From Ligilactobacillus araffinosus DSM 20653 (GTDB lineage Bacteria; Bacillota; Bacilli; Lactobacillales; Lactobacillaceae), in NCBI RefSeq assembly GCF_001435375.1, contig NZ_AYYZ01000004.1, positions 1-64,000 of the forward strand: DNA of 64,000 nucleotides. Reading direction: 5' to 3'. Below, piece by piece: positions 34,046 through 43,646 of this stretch (positions within the stretch are counted from its first letter, which is position 1; each line of letters begins with the position of its first letter). A program made the position numbers and the translations under genes. The notes beneath the pieces were generated by a model, which did not search any database, was not told the origin of the DNA, and saw only the letters and a list, made by a program, of their open reading frames with translations.

Positions 34046-35332
34046 TTAATTTGCTTGATGAGTTTGCAAATATTGCTTTAATTTATTTCCCTGCATCATT
34101 TGCCAGCTCTTATTATAAAAAGAGTTGTCAATATGATATTCCGGCGTTGATTGATCATTTGATAAGAAGGGATCAACTGCTTGGTCCATCTTCAACCATC
34201 CCCGCCATCCAAGGTGAATTGTATCCTGCATAAAGTATGGTTCCTTCCCATTGTTAGTTAAATCAACAATGTTATTAAACCCTTGCTTCTGTAATTGATA
34301 CTTGATCTTTTGGTTAAAGTCATTGATCATTGACATTCTTAAGCCAGTATACTTTGCCCACCGTGCATTAATTGGCGGAATAACAAATAAAACATTGGTA
34401 TGATCCTTCGCAAATTGATTTAAAACTAATTGGAAATCACCAAATTCAGGTGATGAAACATAGTCAAATTTTGCTTGTTCGCCGTGTAATTTTGAAACCT
34501 GGCTCTTTAACCGATTATTCCAAAAGGCATTATCGACCCGGAATGGATTATTTGTCGTATTCTTTGCTCCTAATTGATAAGCTAGTGAATCCAACTTTTG
34601 ATAGTTGTATTGCCGTGGCAACTTACTTGCTTCGCGATCAATTTTAGCAACCCGATCGTTCATTCCAATCGTTGAGAATAACTGATCTTCGTGAATCAAT
34701 TCATTGTACTTCAAATCTAAGTATATTTTTTCAGCCTTATTCAACTTTTGACCAGCCGCTATCTGTAATAAGCACTGTTCAATCATCTTATCAGAATGCG
34801 ATGACGGCATATCAAGCAAGCGTCGTGCAGCATAACGATCCATCAAAGTATCCTTGGCTGTCTTCAACCATGTTACAGCTTGTAAATTTGAATAATACAA
34901 TGCAAAGGCATTTTTATTAATTCCGCGTTTAACAAACCATTGTGGTGAAATAATAAAGACAACCTTCTTGCCCTTAAGCTGATTATTGATCCCTTGCATT
35001 CCCCAAAATTGAGATAAGGATTGCGAACCCGCAGCCCCTAAAAGAAATGGCCGGTAATTTCGGTCATATTTTTGAGCCAAAACTGATGGGTGCATCGGAT
35101 CCATCCGTGATAATTCGGATGAACCCATGAACGGAACATAACCCTCTTCAAGCGCTTTTTGCTTAACAACAGTTCCCTTAAAAACATTTGTTGATTGGGA
35201 AACAGCTGCTTTACGAATCGTTTTAGAATTAAAGCTTCGGAAATTAAAAGGTGAAACTAAAATCGCAATTAAGATTACAGCTGCACAAACAACTGGTCCA
35301 AAGATTTCAAACAGTTTCTTTTTTAATTTCAT
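34046..35332 (-). CDS. dltD: D-alanyl-lipoteichoic acid biosynthesis protein DltD
   Basis: Extracytoplasmic membrane-anchored esterase-like protein for the last step of D-alanylation of teichoic acids. The 428-aa product has an N-terminal transmembrane helix (about 10-30), the nucleophile region FMGSSELSRMDPMHPS (Ser about 72), and DTIHLGWRGW (Asp-His pair) near residue 370. ATG 35332 shares a base with the dltC stop (TAATG). Confidence 0.97.
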   Translation of the reverse strand: MKLKKKLFEIFGPVVCAAVILIAILVSPFNFRSFNSKTIRKAAVSQSTNVFKGTVVKQKALEEGYVPFMGSSELSRMDPMHPSVLAQKYDRNYRPFLLGAAGSQSLSQFWGMQGINNQLKGKKVVFIISPQWFVKRGINKNAFALYYSNLQAVTWLKTAKDTLMDRYAARRLLDMPSSHSDKMIEQCLLQIAAGQKLNKAEKIYLDLKYNELIHEDQLFSTIGMNDRVAKIDREASKLPRQYNYQKLDSLAYQLGAKNTTNNPFRVDNAFWNNRLKSQVSKLHGEQAKFDYVSSPEFGDFQLVLNQFAKDHTNVLFVIPPINARWAKYTGLRMSMINDFNQKIKYQLQKQGFNNIVDLTNNGKEPYFMQDTIHLGWRGWLKMDQAVDPFLSNDQSTPEYHIDNSFYNKSWQMMQGNKLKQYLQTHQAN

Positions 35333-35562
35333 TATTTCATGCTTTCAACTTTCGCAATAATTTTGTTTGGTGTATCCCATTCAGAGCGGTCAAATTCTGA
35401 AACTGGCACATCAACGCCAAGTTGGTTTTGGAATTCAAGCAACAATTGAACTGTCCCCATTGAATCTAACAAACCTGTTTGGAAAATGTTAACATCTAAA
35501 TCTTTCTTAACTTCATCGCTACCTGTAATATCAGCTAAAATGTCTAAAATTTGATCTTTCAT
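35332..35562 (-). CDS. dltC: D-alanine--poly(phosphoribitol) carrier protein DltC
   Basis: Carrier charged with D-Ala by DltA. The 76-aa acidic protein has the phosphopantetheine site [15 protein letters not shown] with Ser near residue 35. GAGGT precedes ATG 35562. It overlaps dltD by one base. Confidence 0.97.
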   Translation of the reverse strand: MKDQILDILADITGSDEVKKDLDVNIFQTGLLDSMGTVQLLLEFQNQLGVDVPVSEFDRSEWDTPNKIIAKVESMK

Positions 35563-35590
35563 TACTAAAACCTCACTTTTTAATTATTAA

Positions 35591-36790
35591 TTAGTGTACA
35601 ACAAATATTGTATTTAGGAATCCTGAGAAAATCAAGAGACTGAAGCACATCACGTTAAACGTTAAGAAAATCGCAAATGCTTCGGTAAACTTGTTGTGCG
35701 GGATCATCTCCCGGTGTTTCTTCTTGAACCGTTGCCATGCATCGCAAACAATCATTGCAATTGCTTGGAATAAACCATATGCAATGTAGTACCATGTCTC
35801 ACCATGCCAGAAACCCATGATCAAGAACAATGTTAAGTAACCGATATTCGCCATCGCGATCCGGCTCTTTAACCATTTCTTCTTCATCATAAAGAAGACT
35901 AACCGCATATAAATATAGTCACGGAACCAGAATGAAAGTGTCATATGCCATCTATTCCAGAAATCCTTTACGTTGTATGAAATCCACGGTTTATTGAAGT
36001 TCATCGGGGTTTCAATTCCCATTACATAACTGGTTGCAACGGCAAACAGACTGTATCCGGCAAAGTCGAAGAACAAGTCCATCGCATAAACGTAACCATG
36101 TAAGAATACCCACACTGACCAGCCGCCGTGAGCAATCGCCAACGCATCAACCTTTGGCATTAGGTATTGGCCAAAGAAATATGCAAGCACAAACTTATAC
36201 ATAAATCCAAGGAAAAGATAGTGAACCGCTTTTTCAAGCATCCTAACGTACTTTTCACGATCCGGAATATTATCATAATCTTCTTTAAACCGACGGTACC
36301 GATCAATTGGTCCAGATGAAATAGTTGGGAAGAAAATGATAAATTGCAATGTTGTCCACGGATGAAATTCTTTAATCATTCCATCGCGAATTTCCATGAT
36401 CATTCCAACAACTTTAAAGGTCAAATAACTGATTCCTAAGAAACCAAAAATTGATTCCTTATTAAAATCAAAAAGTGGTGTCAATTTAACGATCACTAAT
36501 GGAACAATTGCTAAAATAACCGCCAAACAGAAAACCCATGATTTATTATGTTTCTGTCGATAATTAAAGTACCAGGCAATTAACAGCAATTCAAAGATTA
36601 CATAGCCAATCAGTGCGATTCCTTGGTGCCACTTGACCCCGCCGAACGTAAGAACCAAAAACGCAATTGAAATTAACGTCTCATACGTTCGAAAACGCCG
36701 ACCATACAACAATCCAATCATAATTGGAAGTAATCCAATTATTAGGAGAATGAAATATTCAGGATTTTGATAAGGTTGAATATTAATCAT
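35591..36790 (-). CDS. dltB: D-alanyl transfer protein DltB (MBOAT)
   Basis: Polytopic membrane O-acyltransferase that moves D-Ala across or at the membrane. The 399-aa product has about ten hydrophobic segments and the MBOAT signature around WNRWHMTLSFWFRDYIYMRL (about 275), followed by the catalytic His of GFWHGETWYYIAYGLF (about 322). ATG 36790 overlaps the dltA stop by four bases (ATGA). Confidence 0.97.
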   Translation of the reverse strand: MINIQPYQNPEYFILLIIGLLPIMIGLLYGRRFRTYETLISIAFLVLTFGGVKWHQGIALIGYVIFELLLIAWYFNYRQKHNKSWVFCLAVILAIVPLVIVKLTPLFDFNKESIFGFLGISYLTFKVVGMIMEIRDGMIKEFHPWTTLQFIIFFPTISSGPIDRYRRFKEDYDNIPDREKYVRMLEKAVHYLFLGFMYKFVLAYFFGQYLMPKVDALAIAHGGWSVWVFLHGYVYAMDLFFDFAGYSLFAVATSYVMGIETPMNFNKPWISYNVKDFWNRWHMTLSFWFRDYIYMRLVFFMMKKKWLKSRIAMANIGYLTLFLIMGFWHGETWYYIAYGLFQAIAMIVCDAWQRFKKKHREMIPHNKFTEAFAIFLTFNVMCFSLLIFSGFLNTIFVVH

Positions 36791-38322
36791 TCGTTATTAA
36801 CCTCTTTCATTAATGATTTCCGGTCAATTTTTCCATTCGGAGTTAGCGGTAATGAATCAACGTAAACAAACCGTTGTGGCATCATATAAGCCATCATAAT
36901 TTCTTGAAGCTCTTTCTTAATTGCCTGCGTTAATTCAAATTCATCTTCATAATTATTCTCTTCAGGAACAATATATGCAATTAATTGACTAACTTTATGA
37001 TTTTTATCATATTTTGGAACGGTCGTTGCTTGAGAAATCAAACTAACCTGTCCTAAATGATGATCAACATCTTCCAACTCGATCCGGAAGCCGTGAACTT
37101 TAACTTGAAAATCTAGCCGACCCTTGTATAACAATTGACCATTTTCATCAAATTGCCCCAAATCACCTGTCCGGTATGCCGATGTTCCTTCGACTTCTAA
37201 GAATGCCCTGGCCGTTTTTTCAGGATTATTAATGTACCCTTTTGAAACGCTCGGACCGGCAATTACAATTTCACCTTCATCATGATCGCCAACCTGGTGA
37301 ACATCATCATCGACTAAAACAATTCGTGTATCCGCTTTAGGTTTACCAATTGGCAGCCGCTTGTAGTTGGCTAAAATTTCATCAGTAATTTCCACTTGGG
37401 TAACCGCAACGGTTGTTTCAGTTGGTCCATATGTATTAAAAATCCGTGCATGCGGGAATCGTTTCTTCAAGTTTTCTGCTGTACTATGGGTTAATTCCTC
37501 ACCGCAGAATAAGAAATGACTCAATTCCGGCATGTGTTTCTCATCAAACGTTGGTTGAAGTAAACAAATATCCATAAATGATGGAGTTGAGACCCATTCA
37601 TTAACGTGAAGTTTAGGTAAAACTTCAAACAGTTCTTTAAAGTTATCAGTAGTCTTTTTAGGTAAAACTGCAAGTTTTCCCCCTGCTGTTAACGTTGGAT
37701 ATAAGTCCATAACTGAAAGATCAAATGAGTATGGAGCCTGTGAAAGGCAAATTCCATCGGCCTTAATTCCAAAATCATCAGAATGCATCCACTCAACATA
37801 ACTCTTCAAATTATCATGGCTAATTTGAACACCTTTAGGTTTCCCGGTTGTCCCAGATGTAAAAATAATATAGAATGTATCGTCACCATCAACAAATGAC
37901 GTTGAAGTAATTTCCTGAGAAAATTCACCATGCGTGTAAATATCATTTAATTCAGCCTTACTGATCGATTTCACTGTTGGCATTTCAGCTGGCAAGTCCT
38001 CAACTTGAATATATAATGCTGGTTTTCCAATCTCATTAATCGATTCCAACCGTGATAACGATGAATTTACATCTACCGGAACATATGAATGACCTGATTT
38101 AACAACTCCTAAAAAAGCTGCAATCATTTCAAAAGTTTGTCCTCCAAATACTACAATCGGTGCTTTTGCTGGCAAATTCATTTTTAAAATATAGTTTGCA
38201 AGCGCATCAGAATATTTCTTTAAATCACCATAAGTATTTTCCACCCCGAGGTAATCATAAGCAGCTTTATCTGGATGGTTAACTGCAAACTGGTCAATTT
38301 GAGCAATCAAATTTGCTTCCAT
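36787..38322 (-). CDS. dltA: D-alanine--[carrier] ligase DltA
   Basis: Adenylates D-Ala and loads it on DltC. The 511-aa adenylating enzyme has the P-loop FTSGTTGKPKG (about 157), the NTYGPTETTVA motif (about 295), YRTGDLG (about 385) and the C-terminal Lys of PNGKIDRKSL (about 500). GGAGAG precedes ATG 38322. Confidence 0.98.
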   Translation of the reverse strand: MEANLIAQIDQFAVNHPDKAAYDYLGVENTYGDLKKYSDALANYILKMNLPAKAPIVVFGGQTFEMIAAFLGVVKSGHSYVPVDVNSSLSRLESINEIGKPALYIQVEDLPAEMPTVKSISKAELNDIYTHGEFSQEITSTSFVDGDDTFYIIFTSGTTGKPKGVQISHDNLKSYVEWMHSDDFGIKADGICLSQAPYSFDLSVMDLYPTLTAGGKLAVLPKKTTDNFKELFEVLPKLHVNEWVSTPSFMDICLLQPTFDEKHMPELSHFLFCGEELTHSTAENLKKRFPHARIFNTYGPTETTVAVTQVEITDEILANYKRLPIGKPKADTRIVLVDDDVHQVGDHDEGEIVIAGPSVSKGYINNPEKTARAFLEVEGTSAYRTGDLGQFDENGQLLYKGRLDFQVKVHGFRIELEDVDHHLGQVSLISQATTVPKYDKNHKVSQLIAYIVPEENNYEDEFELTQAIKKELQEIMMAYMMPQRFVYVDSLPLTPNGKIDRKSLMKEVNNE

Positions 38323-38339
38323 CTCAACATCTCTCCTGT

Positions 38340-38489
38340 TTAAAATTCGTTATAAATAAAGTGTGGCTGTGTAAGTCCACTGTAACTGAACATGTATACT
38401 AGAGCAAACAAAACGACAAAGTAAAAGACAGTCCGTGCAATGAAACGGACCCAATCTTTTTGCCAAAATGCACGTAACTTCTCTTTCAT
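38340..38489 (-). CDS. dltX: Teichoic acid D-Ala incorporation protein DltX
   Basis: The 49-aa single-pass membrane peptide that starts the dlt operon, starting MKEKLRAFWQKDW, one helix (about 18-36) and the C-terminal FIYNEF motif characteristic of DltX. The frame is open back to 38558, but AAGGAGG directly before ATG 38489 fixes the start. Eighteen bases separate it from dltA. Confidence 0.93.
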   Translation of the reverse strand: MKEKLRAFWQKDWVRFIARTVFYFVVLFALVYMFSYSGLTQPHFIYNEF

Positions 38490-38519
38490 TGCAATCCTCC
38501 TTGCTTCAACATTGCCACG

Positions 38520-38525
38520 ATTATA
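38520..38525 (-). promoter_or_regulatory. -10 element of the dlt operon
   Basis: Perfect TATAAT on the minus strand 31 bp before the dltX ATG. The best -35 at 17 bp is a poor TTTATT, so activation or another spacing is possible. Confidence 0.45.
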
Positions 38526-38574
38526 TCCTAAATGATTTAAAAAATAAACATATATCAATTGGGATAAATCAATC

Positions 38575-39093
38575 TTAATATTCCATTAAGCTTAACATGT
38601 CATAGCCCTTGATCTTATCGCGGCCATGAAGATCCTTTAATTCAATAATGAATGCACAGCCGACAACGATTCCGCCTAATTGTTCGACCAAGTCGATCGT
38701 TGCACTAATCGTGCCGCCAGTTGCCAAAAGATCATCGGTAACCAAAACTTTTTGACCCGGTTTGATTGCATCCTTGTGCATGTAAAGGGCTGATTTTCCA
38801 TATTCTAGTGAATATTCAGCCTTAACAGTTTCCCGTGGCAATTTGCCTTTTTTCCGGGCAGGCGCAAATCCAACACCTAATTCAAATGCAACCGGGCAAC
38901 CAACGATGAATCCCCGGGCTTCAGGTCCAACAATCATTTCAACTCCTTTATCGCGAGCAAACTGAACAATTTGATCAGTTGCTTGGTGATAAGCTTCACC
39001 ATCGGCCATCAATGGTGAAATGTCACGGAATAATACACCTTTTTCAGGGTAATCTGGGATACTTGCCACATAATCATGTAAATCTAATGCCAT
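38575..39093 (-). CDS. apt: Adenine phosphoribosyltransferase
   Basis: Salvages adenine to AMP with PRPP. The 172-aa protein has the PRPP-binding loop [14 protein letters not shown] (about 118-131) and the [10 protein letters not shown] box (about 56). ATG 39093 follows AAGGAG. It lies 25 bp after recJ, the common recJ-apt pair. Confidence 0.97.
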   Translation of the reverse strand: MALDLHDYVASIPDYPEKGVLFRDISPLMADGEAYHQATDQIVQFARDKGVEMIVGPEARGFIVGCPVAFELGVGFAPARKKGKLPRETVKAEYSLEYGKSALYMHKDAIKPGQKVLVTDDLLATGGTISATIDLVEQLGGIVVGCAFIIELKDLHGRDKIKGYDMLSLMEY

Positions 39094-39118
39094 TATGTTT
39101 CTCCTTAAATCAAAATAC

Positions 39119-41449
39119 TTATATTGTTAAATCCAATCGCTTTAGCAAATCCGCTGTTTTTGCATTTAAAAATAATTGTTGAGCCTGTATTTGGGCAACG
39201 CGTGCTTGATAACGCTTTGTCTTGGTCAATTCAATTCGTTGATTGGATGGTGTTCCAGTTAACAGACCATTCTTAATTTTAACAAATTTAGCCTCAGAAA
39301 ACACCTGAATCATGAAAACAAGTGATTCTTTGTCAAAATTCAAATAATTTGCTAACTTTTCTAAATCTTTTCTTAAATCAACATCATGGTGCGTACTTGT
39401 AAAACGATACAACTTTCCAAAATCCTGTCGGCTAGGCAGCGGTTTGGAAGCAATATTATGTTGCGTATAACATTTTAATACAATCTGCTTGACTTGCAAC
39501 CTGTCAATTAAACTTTCAAATGCTGCAATTGATGGTGGGCAATCAACAATCACTAATGTATCGCCTGTAATTGGCACTTGATCATTTAGTGAAATCAATT
39601 TAATATTCGAGGCTACCTGAGCTGCAACCTGCTTCAATAATTTCACATTGAAAAAGCCGTATACGAATTCGGAATTAAATTTATTTGGCGAACTTATAAA
39701 ACGTTGATCAATTACCTTTAACTTAAAGTCGTTAACTTCATTTCCAGTTTCATCCTTGAGATCGCAAATTTGAATCTGCGGAGTTGTCCGGCCTTGCCAT
39801 CGATTTACCGTCAGCTCGCCGACAATTGCGATTCCGTCAAGGTGTTCAGCTTGCAATTGATGAATTTCAGCTGGCGAAGCGTTAAATTTTACCCCAGCTA
39901 AACTGCCATGTCCCGTTTGAAAATCGATTCGAAAATGTTGTCCTTGGTCACCCATGACTTTTAATTGCGGGTTTTGAATTCCGGTGATCTTAAATACCGG
40001 GCGCGGATTATCGCATCCGAATGGCGCCAATAAATTCAGTTCATTGATCAAATCAAGCGAAATTGACGCCGCCGGAAGTTCTTCATTGATTTCAAGCACT
40101 GGACGTTTATCACCTTTGAAGTGCTGGTTTTCCGCTTCTTGATCAGCAATCACTTGAAAACCGGCTAAATTATCTGGTTTAATCGAAAGGCCGCAAGCTT
40201 GCGCGTGCCCACCAAAACTTTCAAACAACTTTCGATGTGAATCAAACGCTTCAAAAAGATTGAATCCTTCAACTGAGCGCCCCGAACCTTTATACAGATT
40301 GTCTTCGGTTAACGTTAAAACAATCGTTGGCCGCTTCGTTTCTTCCGTGATTCGACTGGCAACGATTCCAAGAACCCCCTCATGCCAATTTTTTCCAGCA
40401 ATTACGTTTACTAAATGCGATTGTCCAGTTTGGTTTAGAATCTGTTCGGCTTCTTTTGTGATCGTTGCAACTAATGTTTGCCGCTGCTGATTTAGATCGT
40501 GAGTATGCTGTGCTAACTGAGCAGCTTCAGTTTCATCAAGTGTTGTCAGTAATTTAACCCCCAACGAAGCATTCTCAAGTCTTCCAAGTGAATTCAACCG
40601 CGGAGCAATGGTAAAACCGATTGTGTCACTGTCAATTTCATCCGGTTTTGTTTTCGTAACTTCAAGCAACGCGCTTAATCCTGGACGCATTGTTGTCTTC
40701 AATTCTTCAATTCCAAATGAAACCAAATCACGGTTCTCATCCGTCAATGACATCACATCGGCAACCGTTCCAATTGCAACCAGATCAAGTTCTTCTTGAG
40801 GAATGTCATCAAGCAAAGCACATGCAACCTTAAATGCAACTCCGACCCCAGCAAGCCCTTTAAACGGATAATTTCCTTTCGGATGCATTGGATGCACGAT
40901 TGCATATGCTGGTGGAAGTTTCGCTGGTAGTTCATGGTGATCCGTAATGATGACATCAATGCCCTTATCCATCAAATATTGAACTTCATCATACCCAGAA
41001 ACCCCATTATCAACGGTAACCAATAATTGCATTCCCTGTTTTTCAAGGTTTTGATACTCTGATAAGTTCGGTCCATATCCATCCTTAAACCGATCCGGAA
41101 CAAAATAATGAACATTTGCTCCCAATTGAAGTAAGGTTTCGTACATCACTGCCGTACTGGTAATTCCATCAGCATCATAATCGCCATAGATAAAAATTTT
41201 CTGATTTTCAATAATTGCCTGTTGAATCCGGTCAATTGCTTTTTCCATATCATAAAGCAAATACGGATCGTGAACATGCTGTCCTTGCGGCTCTAGAAAG
41301 TCTTTAATTTGATTTGCATTTTCCAAACCCCGCTGAGCTAAAATTTTAATTAACAACGGTGAATGATGTAAGGTTTGAGCAAGCTCATTGATCTGCCCAT
41401 CATCAAGTTTAGAAACCGCCAATTTCCAATCATAATTTGAAGTAATCAA
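39119..41449 (-). CDS. recJ: Single-strand DNA exonuclease RecJ
   Basis: 5'-3' ssDNA exonuclease of recombination and repair. The 776-aa protein has DHH-family motifs [11 protein letters not shown] (about 84), VTVDNGVSG and ITDHHELP (about 165), DHHA1 region with [15 protein letters not shown] and [10 protein letters not shown] (about 415), and a C-terminal extension typical for Firmicutes. TTG 41449 is the start with GAGGA seven bases upstream, overlapping the end of lapA by proximity (3 bp gap). Confidence 0.96.
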   Translation of the reverse strand: MITSNYDWKLAVSKLDDGQINELAQTLHHSPLLIKILAQRGLENANQIKDFLEPQGQHVHDPYLLYDMEKAIDRIQQAIIENQKIFIYGDYDADGITSTAVMYETLLQLGANVHYFVPDRFKDGYGPNLSEYQNLEKQGMQLLVTVDNGVSGYDEVQYLMDKGIDVIITDHHELPAKLPPAYAIVHPMHPKGNYPFKGLAGVGVAFKVACALLDDIPQEELDLVAIGTVADVMSLTDENRDLVSFGIEELKTTMRPGLSALLEVTKTKPDEIDSDTIGFTIAPRLNSLGRLENASLGVKLLTTLDETEAAQLAQHTHDLNQQRQTLVATITKEAEQILNQTGQSHLVNVIAGKNWHEGVLGIVASRITEETKRPTIVLTLTEDNLYKGSGRSVEGFNLFEAFDSHRKLFESFGGHAQACGLSIKPDNLAGFQVIADQEAENQHFKGDKRPVLEINEELPAASISLDLINELNLLAPFGCDNPRPVFKITGIQNPQLKVMGDQGQHFRIDFQTGHGSLAGVKFNASPAEIHQLQAEHLDGIAIVGELTVNRWQGRTTPQIQICDLKDETGNEVNDFKLKVIDQRFISSPNKFNSEFVYGFFNVKLLKQVAAQVASNIKLISLNDQVPITGDTLVIVDCPPSIAAFESLIDRLQVKQIVLKCYTQHNIASKPLPSRQDFGKLYRFTSTHHDVDLRKDLEKLANYLNFDKESLVFMIQVFSEAKFVKIKNGLLTGTPSNQRIELTKTKRYQARVAQIQAQQLFLNAKTADLLKRLDLTI

Positions 41450-41452
41450 ATC

Positions 41453-41737
41453 TTATTCCTCTTTGTTTTCTGATTTTCCTGCAACCTGTTCTTGTAAATC
41501 TTTTACCTGACTATTCAGATTTTTGATTTGTTTTTTGTGCTTAAATGATGAAGATACTGAGAACAGCATTGCAATGATCACCCCAATTAAAATTGAAATG
41601 ATAATTAAAATCACCAGTGGAATTTTGACCTTTGCGACAAAAAAGTTTACTGAAACACTTTGCATATTTGAGATTGAAAAAATTGCCACAACCAATAGCA
41701 AGACAATAACTCCAATCAAACTTAATTTCTTTTTCAA
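41453..41737 (-). CDS. LapA family membrane protein (DUF1049)
   Basis: A 94-aa protein with two transmembrane helices (about 7-24 and 40-63) separated by SNMQSVSVNFFVAKVKIP and followed by a cytoplasmic coiled-coil tail. This is the LapA/DUF1049 pattern; in Gram-negatives LapA helps control LPS assembly, its role in Firmicutes is unknown. Start TTG 41737 with AGGAGAG. Directly followed by recJ. Confidence 0.88.
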   Translation of the reverse strand: MKKKLSLIGVIVLLLVVAIFSISNMQSVSVNFFVAKVKIPLVILIIISILIGVIIAMLFSVSSSFKHKKQIKNLNSQVKDLQEQVAGKSENKEE

Positions 41738-41764
41738 TCTAATCTCTCCTAAATATTAACCAAC

Positions 41765-42574
41765 TTACTTTTGATTAAAGATTCCCGCTGCCAGAAAGTC
41801 GCCCAGTCGCGGAAACAACGCATAACCAACGTTTGCAATGTTGAAGAAAAACGGCAGATTGAGCTCCCGTTTCGCCGTTCCAATTGAGTGGACGATTTTT
41901 TCGGCAACCAATTCTGGATTTAAAACGATGCCATTGATTTTTTCTAAATAATTACCGCTTTCATCAGCTTTATCAAAGAATTTCGTTCGAATTGGTCCGG
42001 GATTAACCGTCATCACGCTAATTCCAAGCGGCTTCAATTCTAACCGTAAAGCATCTGAATAACCTAAAACAGCAGCTTTTGTTGCGGAATAAACGGATGA
42101 TTTCGGCGTTGCGATTTTACCTGCCATTGAGGCAATGTTAATAATTGCACCGCGCTTCCGGGTTGCCATTTGTAAAGCGGTAAACTTCGATAAGTAAATC
42201 GTTCCTAAAACGTTGACCCGAAACATTTTTTCAGCAACTTGCATATCGAAATCAAGCGCATTTTGCATTAACCCAAAACCTGCATCGTTTACTAAAACAT
42301 CAATTGGACCAACTTCATTTTCAATCTGGTAAACGACTTTTTCGATTCGTTCTGGATCAGCAACATCCATTTGAACGGCATATGCTTTCTTGCCGCGAAA
42401 CTCAGCGCACGATTTCGCAACTTCTTTTAGCCGATCTAAATTCCGTGCGCACGCAACCACGATTGCGCCCTTTTGAGCTAACTGGTATGCAATTTGTTCA
42501 CCAAGACCTGATGAAGCGCCAGTCACTAAAGCAATTCGATCTTCTAAATTTTTTAAATCACGGTATCCACTCAT
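41765..42574 (-). CDS. Short-chain dehydrogenase/reductase (SDR)
   Basis: NAD(P)-dependent oxidoreductase, 269 aa, substrate unknown. Classical SDR signature: VTGASSGLGEQIA (cofactor Gly motif, about 17-28), VNDAGFG, IASMAG (catalytic Ser) and SVYSATKAAVLG (Tyr/Lys pair). Resembles the YqjQ group of SDRs that sits next to rnz in Bacillus. ATG 42574 overlaps the rnz stop (TAATG). Confidence 0.93.
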   Translation of the reverse strand: MSGYRDLKNLEDRIALVTGASSGLGEQIAYQLAQKGAIVVACARNLDRLKEVAKSCAEFRGKKAYAVQMDVADPERIEKVVYQIENEVGPIDVLVNDAGFGLMQNALDFDMQVAEKMFRVNVLGTIYLSKFTALQMATRKRGAIINIASMAGKIATPKSSVYSATKAAVLGYSDALRLELKPLGISVMTVNPGPIRTKFFDKADESGNYLEKINGIVLNPELVAEKIVHSIGTAKRELNLPFFFNIANVGYALFPRLGDFLAAGIFNQK

Positions 42575-43524
42575 TATTTTTCCCTTCTTTCTGGAAAAGG
42601 AACATTATAGGTATCAAAGTCCCGAACAACCCGTGTATTTGGGAAAATCTCCCGGGCATCGGCCTGCAATTTCTTAACCATCGGTCCAACATACCGGGCT
42701 GAAATATGGGTCAATAACAATTTCTTAACGTGATCCCGCTGAGCAGTCTGAGCTGCTTGAATACATGTTGAATGGTAATAATTGCGCGCAAGTTTTGCTT
42801 CGCCCTTTCCAAAAGTACTTTCATGAACAAGGACATCCGCATTAAGGGCTAACTTATCAATTCCCGCCGTCTTCCGGGTATCACCTAAGATTGCAACTGT
42901 CCGGCCTTTCTTTGGCGCACCGATAAAGTCTTTACCGTTTAACTGTGTCCCATCGTCAAGCGTCACGATTTGGCCTGTTTTAATCTGACCGTAAATTGGG
43001 CCTGGGCGAACACCAACTTCCTGTAATTTTTCAACCATTAATTCGCCTGGATAATCTTTTTCTTCGACCCGATAGCCAATACATTTGATTCGATGATCAA
43101 GACCAGCATAAGAAACCTTAAACCGATCATTTTCGAAAAGAACGCCCTCTTCATCATCGAGTTCAATATATTGGATGGGATATGCTAAATGGGTTTGCGA
43201 AACCCGCATTGAAGTTTCAACAAACTGTTTGATGCCCCGCGGCCCGTAAATCGTCAACGGAGTTGCTGCTTCTGCTCCTTGAAATGAACGGCTGCTTAAA
43301 AAACCTGGAAGACCGAAAATATGATCACCATGAAGATGAGTAATAAAAATTTTCGTTACTTTCCGGGGACGAATTGTCGTTCGTAAAATCTGATGTTGAG
43401 TCCCTTCGCCAACATCAAAAAGCCAAACTTCATTAATTTCATCAAGCAATTTCAACGCAAGTGCCGTCACATTGCGGAATTTTGACGGTGATCCAGCACT
43501 GGTTCCTAAAAATTCAAGTTCCAT
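42574..43524 (-). CDS. rnz: Ribonuclease Z
   Basis: Endonuclease that cuts the 3' trailer of tRNA precursors lacking CCA. The 316-aa metallo-beta-lactamase protein begins [18 protein letters not shown] and has the zinc motif [13 protein letters not shown] (about 60), [14 protein letters not shown]-like AILGDTRKT and HESTFG. ATG 43524 is preceded by GGGTCG. It is translationally coupled to the SDR gene. Confidence 0.97.
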   Translation of the reverse strand: MELEFLGTSAGSPSKFRNVTALALKLLDEINEVWLFDVGEGTQHQILRTTIRPRKVTKIFITHLHGDHIFGLPGFLSSRSFQGAEAATPLTIYGPRGIKQFVETSMRVSQTHLAYPIQYIELDDEEGVLFENDRFKVSYAGLDHRIKCIGYRVEEKDYPGELMVEKLQEVGVRPGPIYGQIKTGQIVTLDDGTQLNGKDFIGAPKKGRTVAILGDTRKTAGIDKLALNADVLVHESTFGKGEAKLARNYYHSTCIQAAQTAQRDHVKKLLLTHISARYVGPMVKKLQADAREIFPNTRVVRDFDTYNVPFPERREK

Positions 43525-43565
43525 GAAATCGACCCTATCTATTTTTTATTTCTCAAAAAAAATAA

Positions 43566-43590
43566 TAGTCCACTATAATTAGTGAACTAA
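43566..43590. repeat. Imperfect palindrome upstream of rnz
   Basis: TAGTCCACT-N6-AGTGAACTA, one mismatch, in the 122-bp gap between the NCS2 permease stop and rnz, about 45 bp before the rnz ATG. It overlaps possible -10 sequences (TATAGT on the minus strand), so it could be an operator or a leader hairpin. There is no U-run, so a terminator is unlikely. Confidence 0.45.
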
Positions 43591-43646
43591 TATACCGTTA
43601 TCAATTTTACTATCATTCAATCTAAAATACAAAATGCATTTTAAAG

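Noticed and set aside
38490-38558. Longer DltX frame
   Set aside because: Upstream part overlaps the promoter; AAGGAGG fixes ATG 38489.
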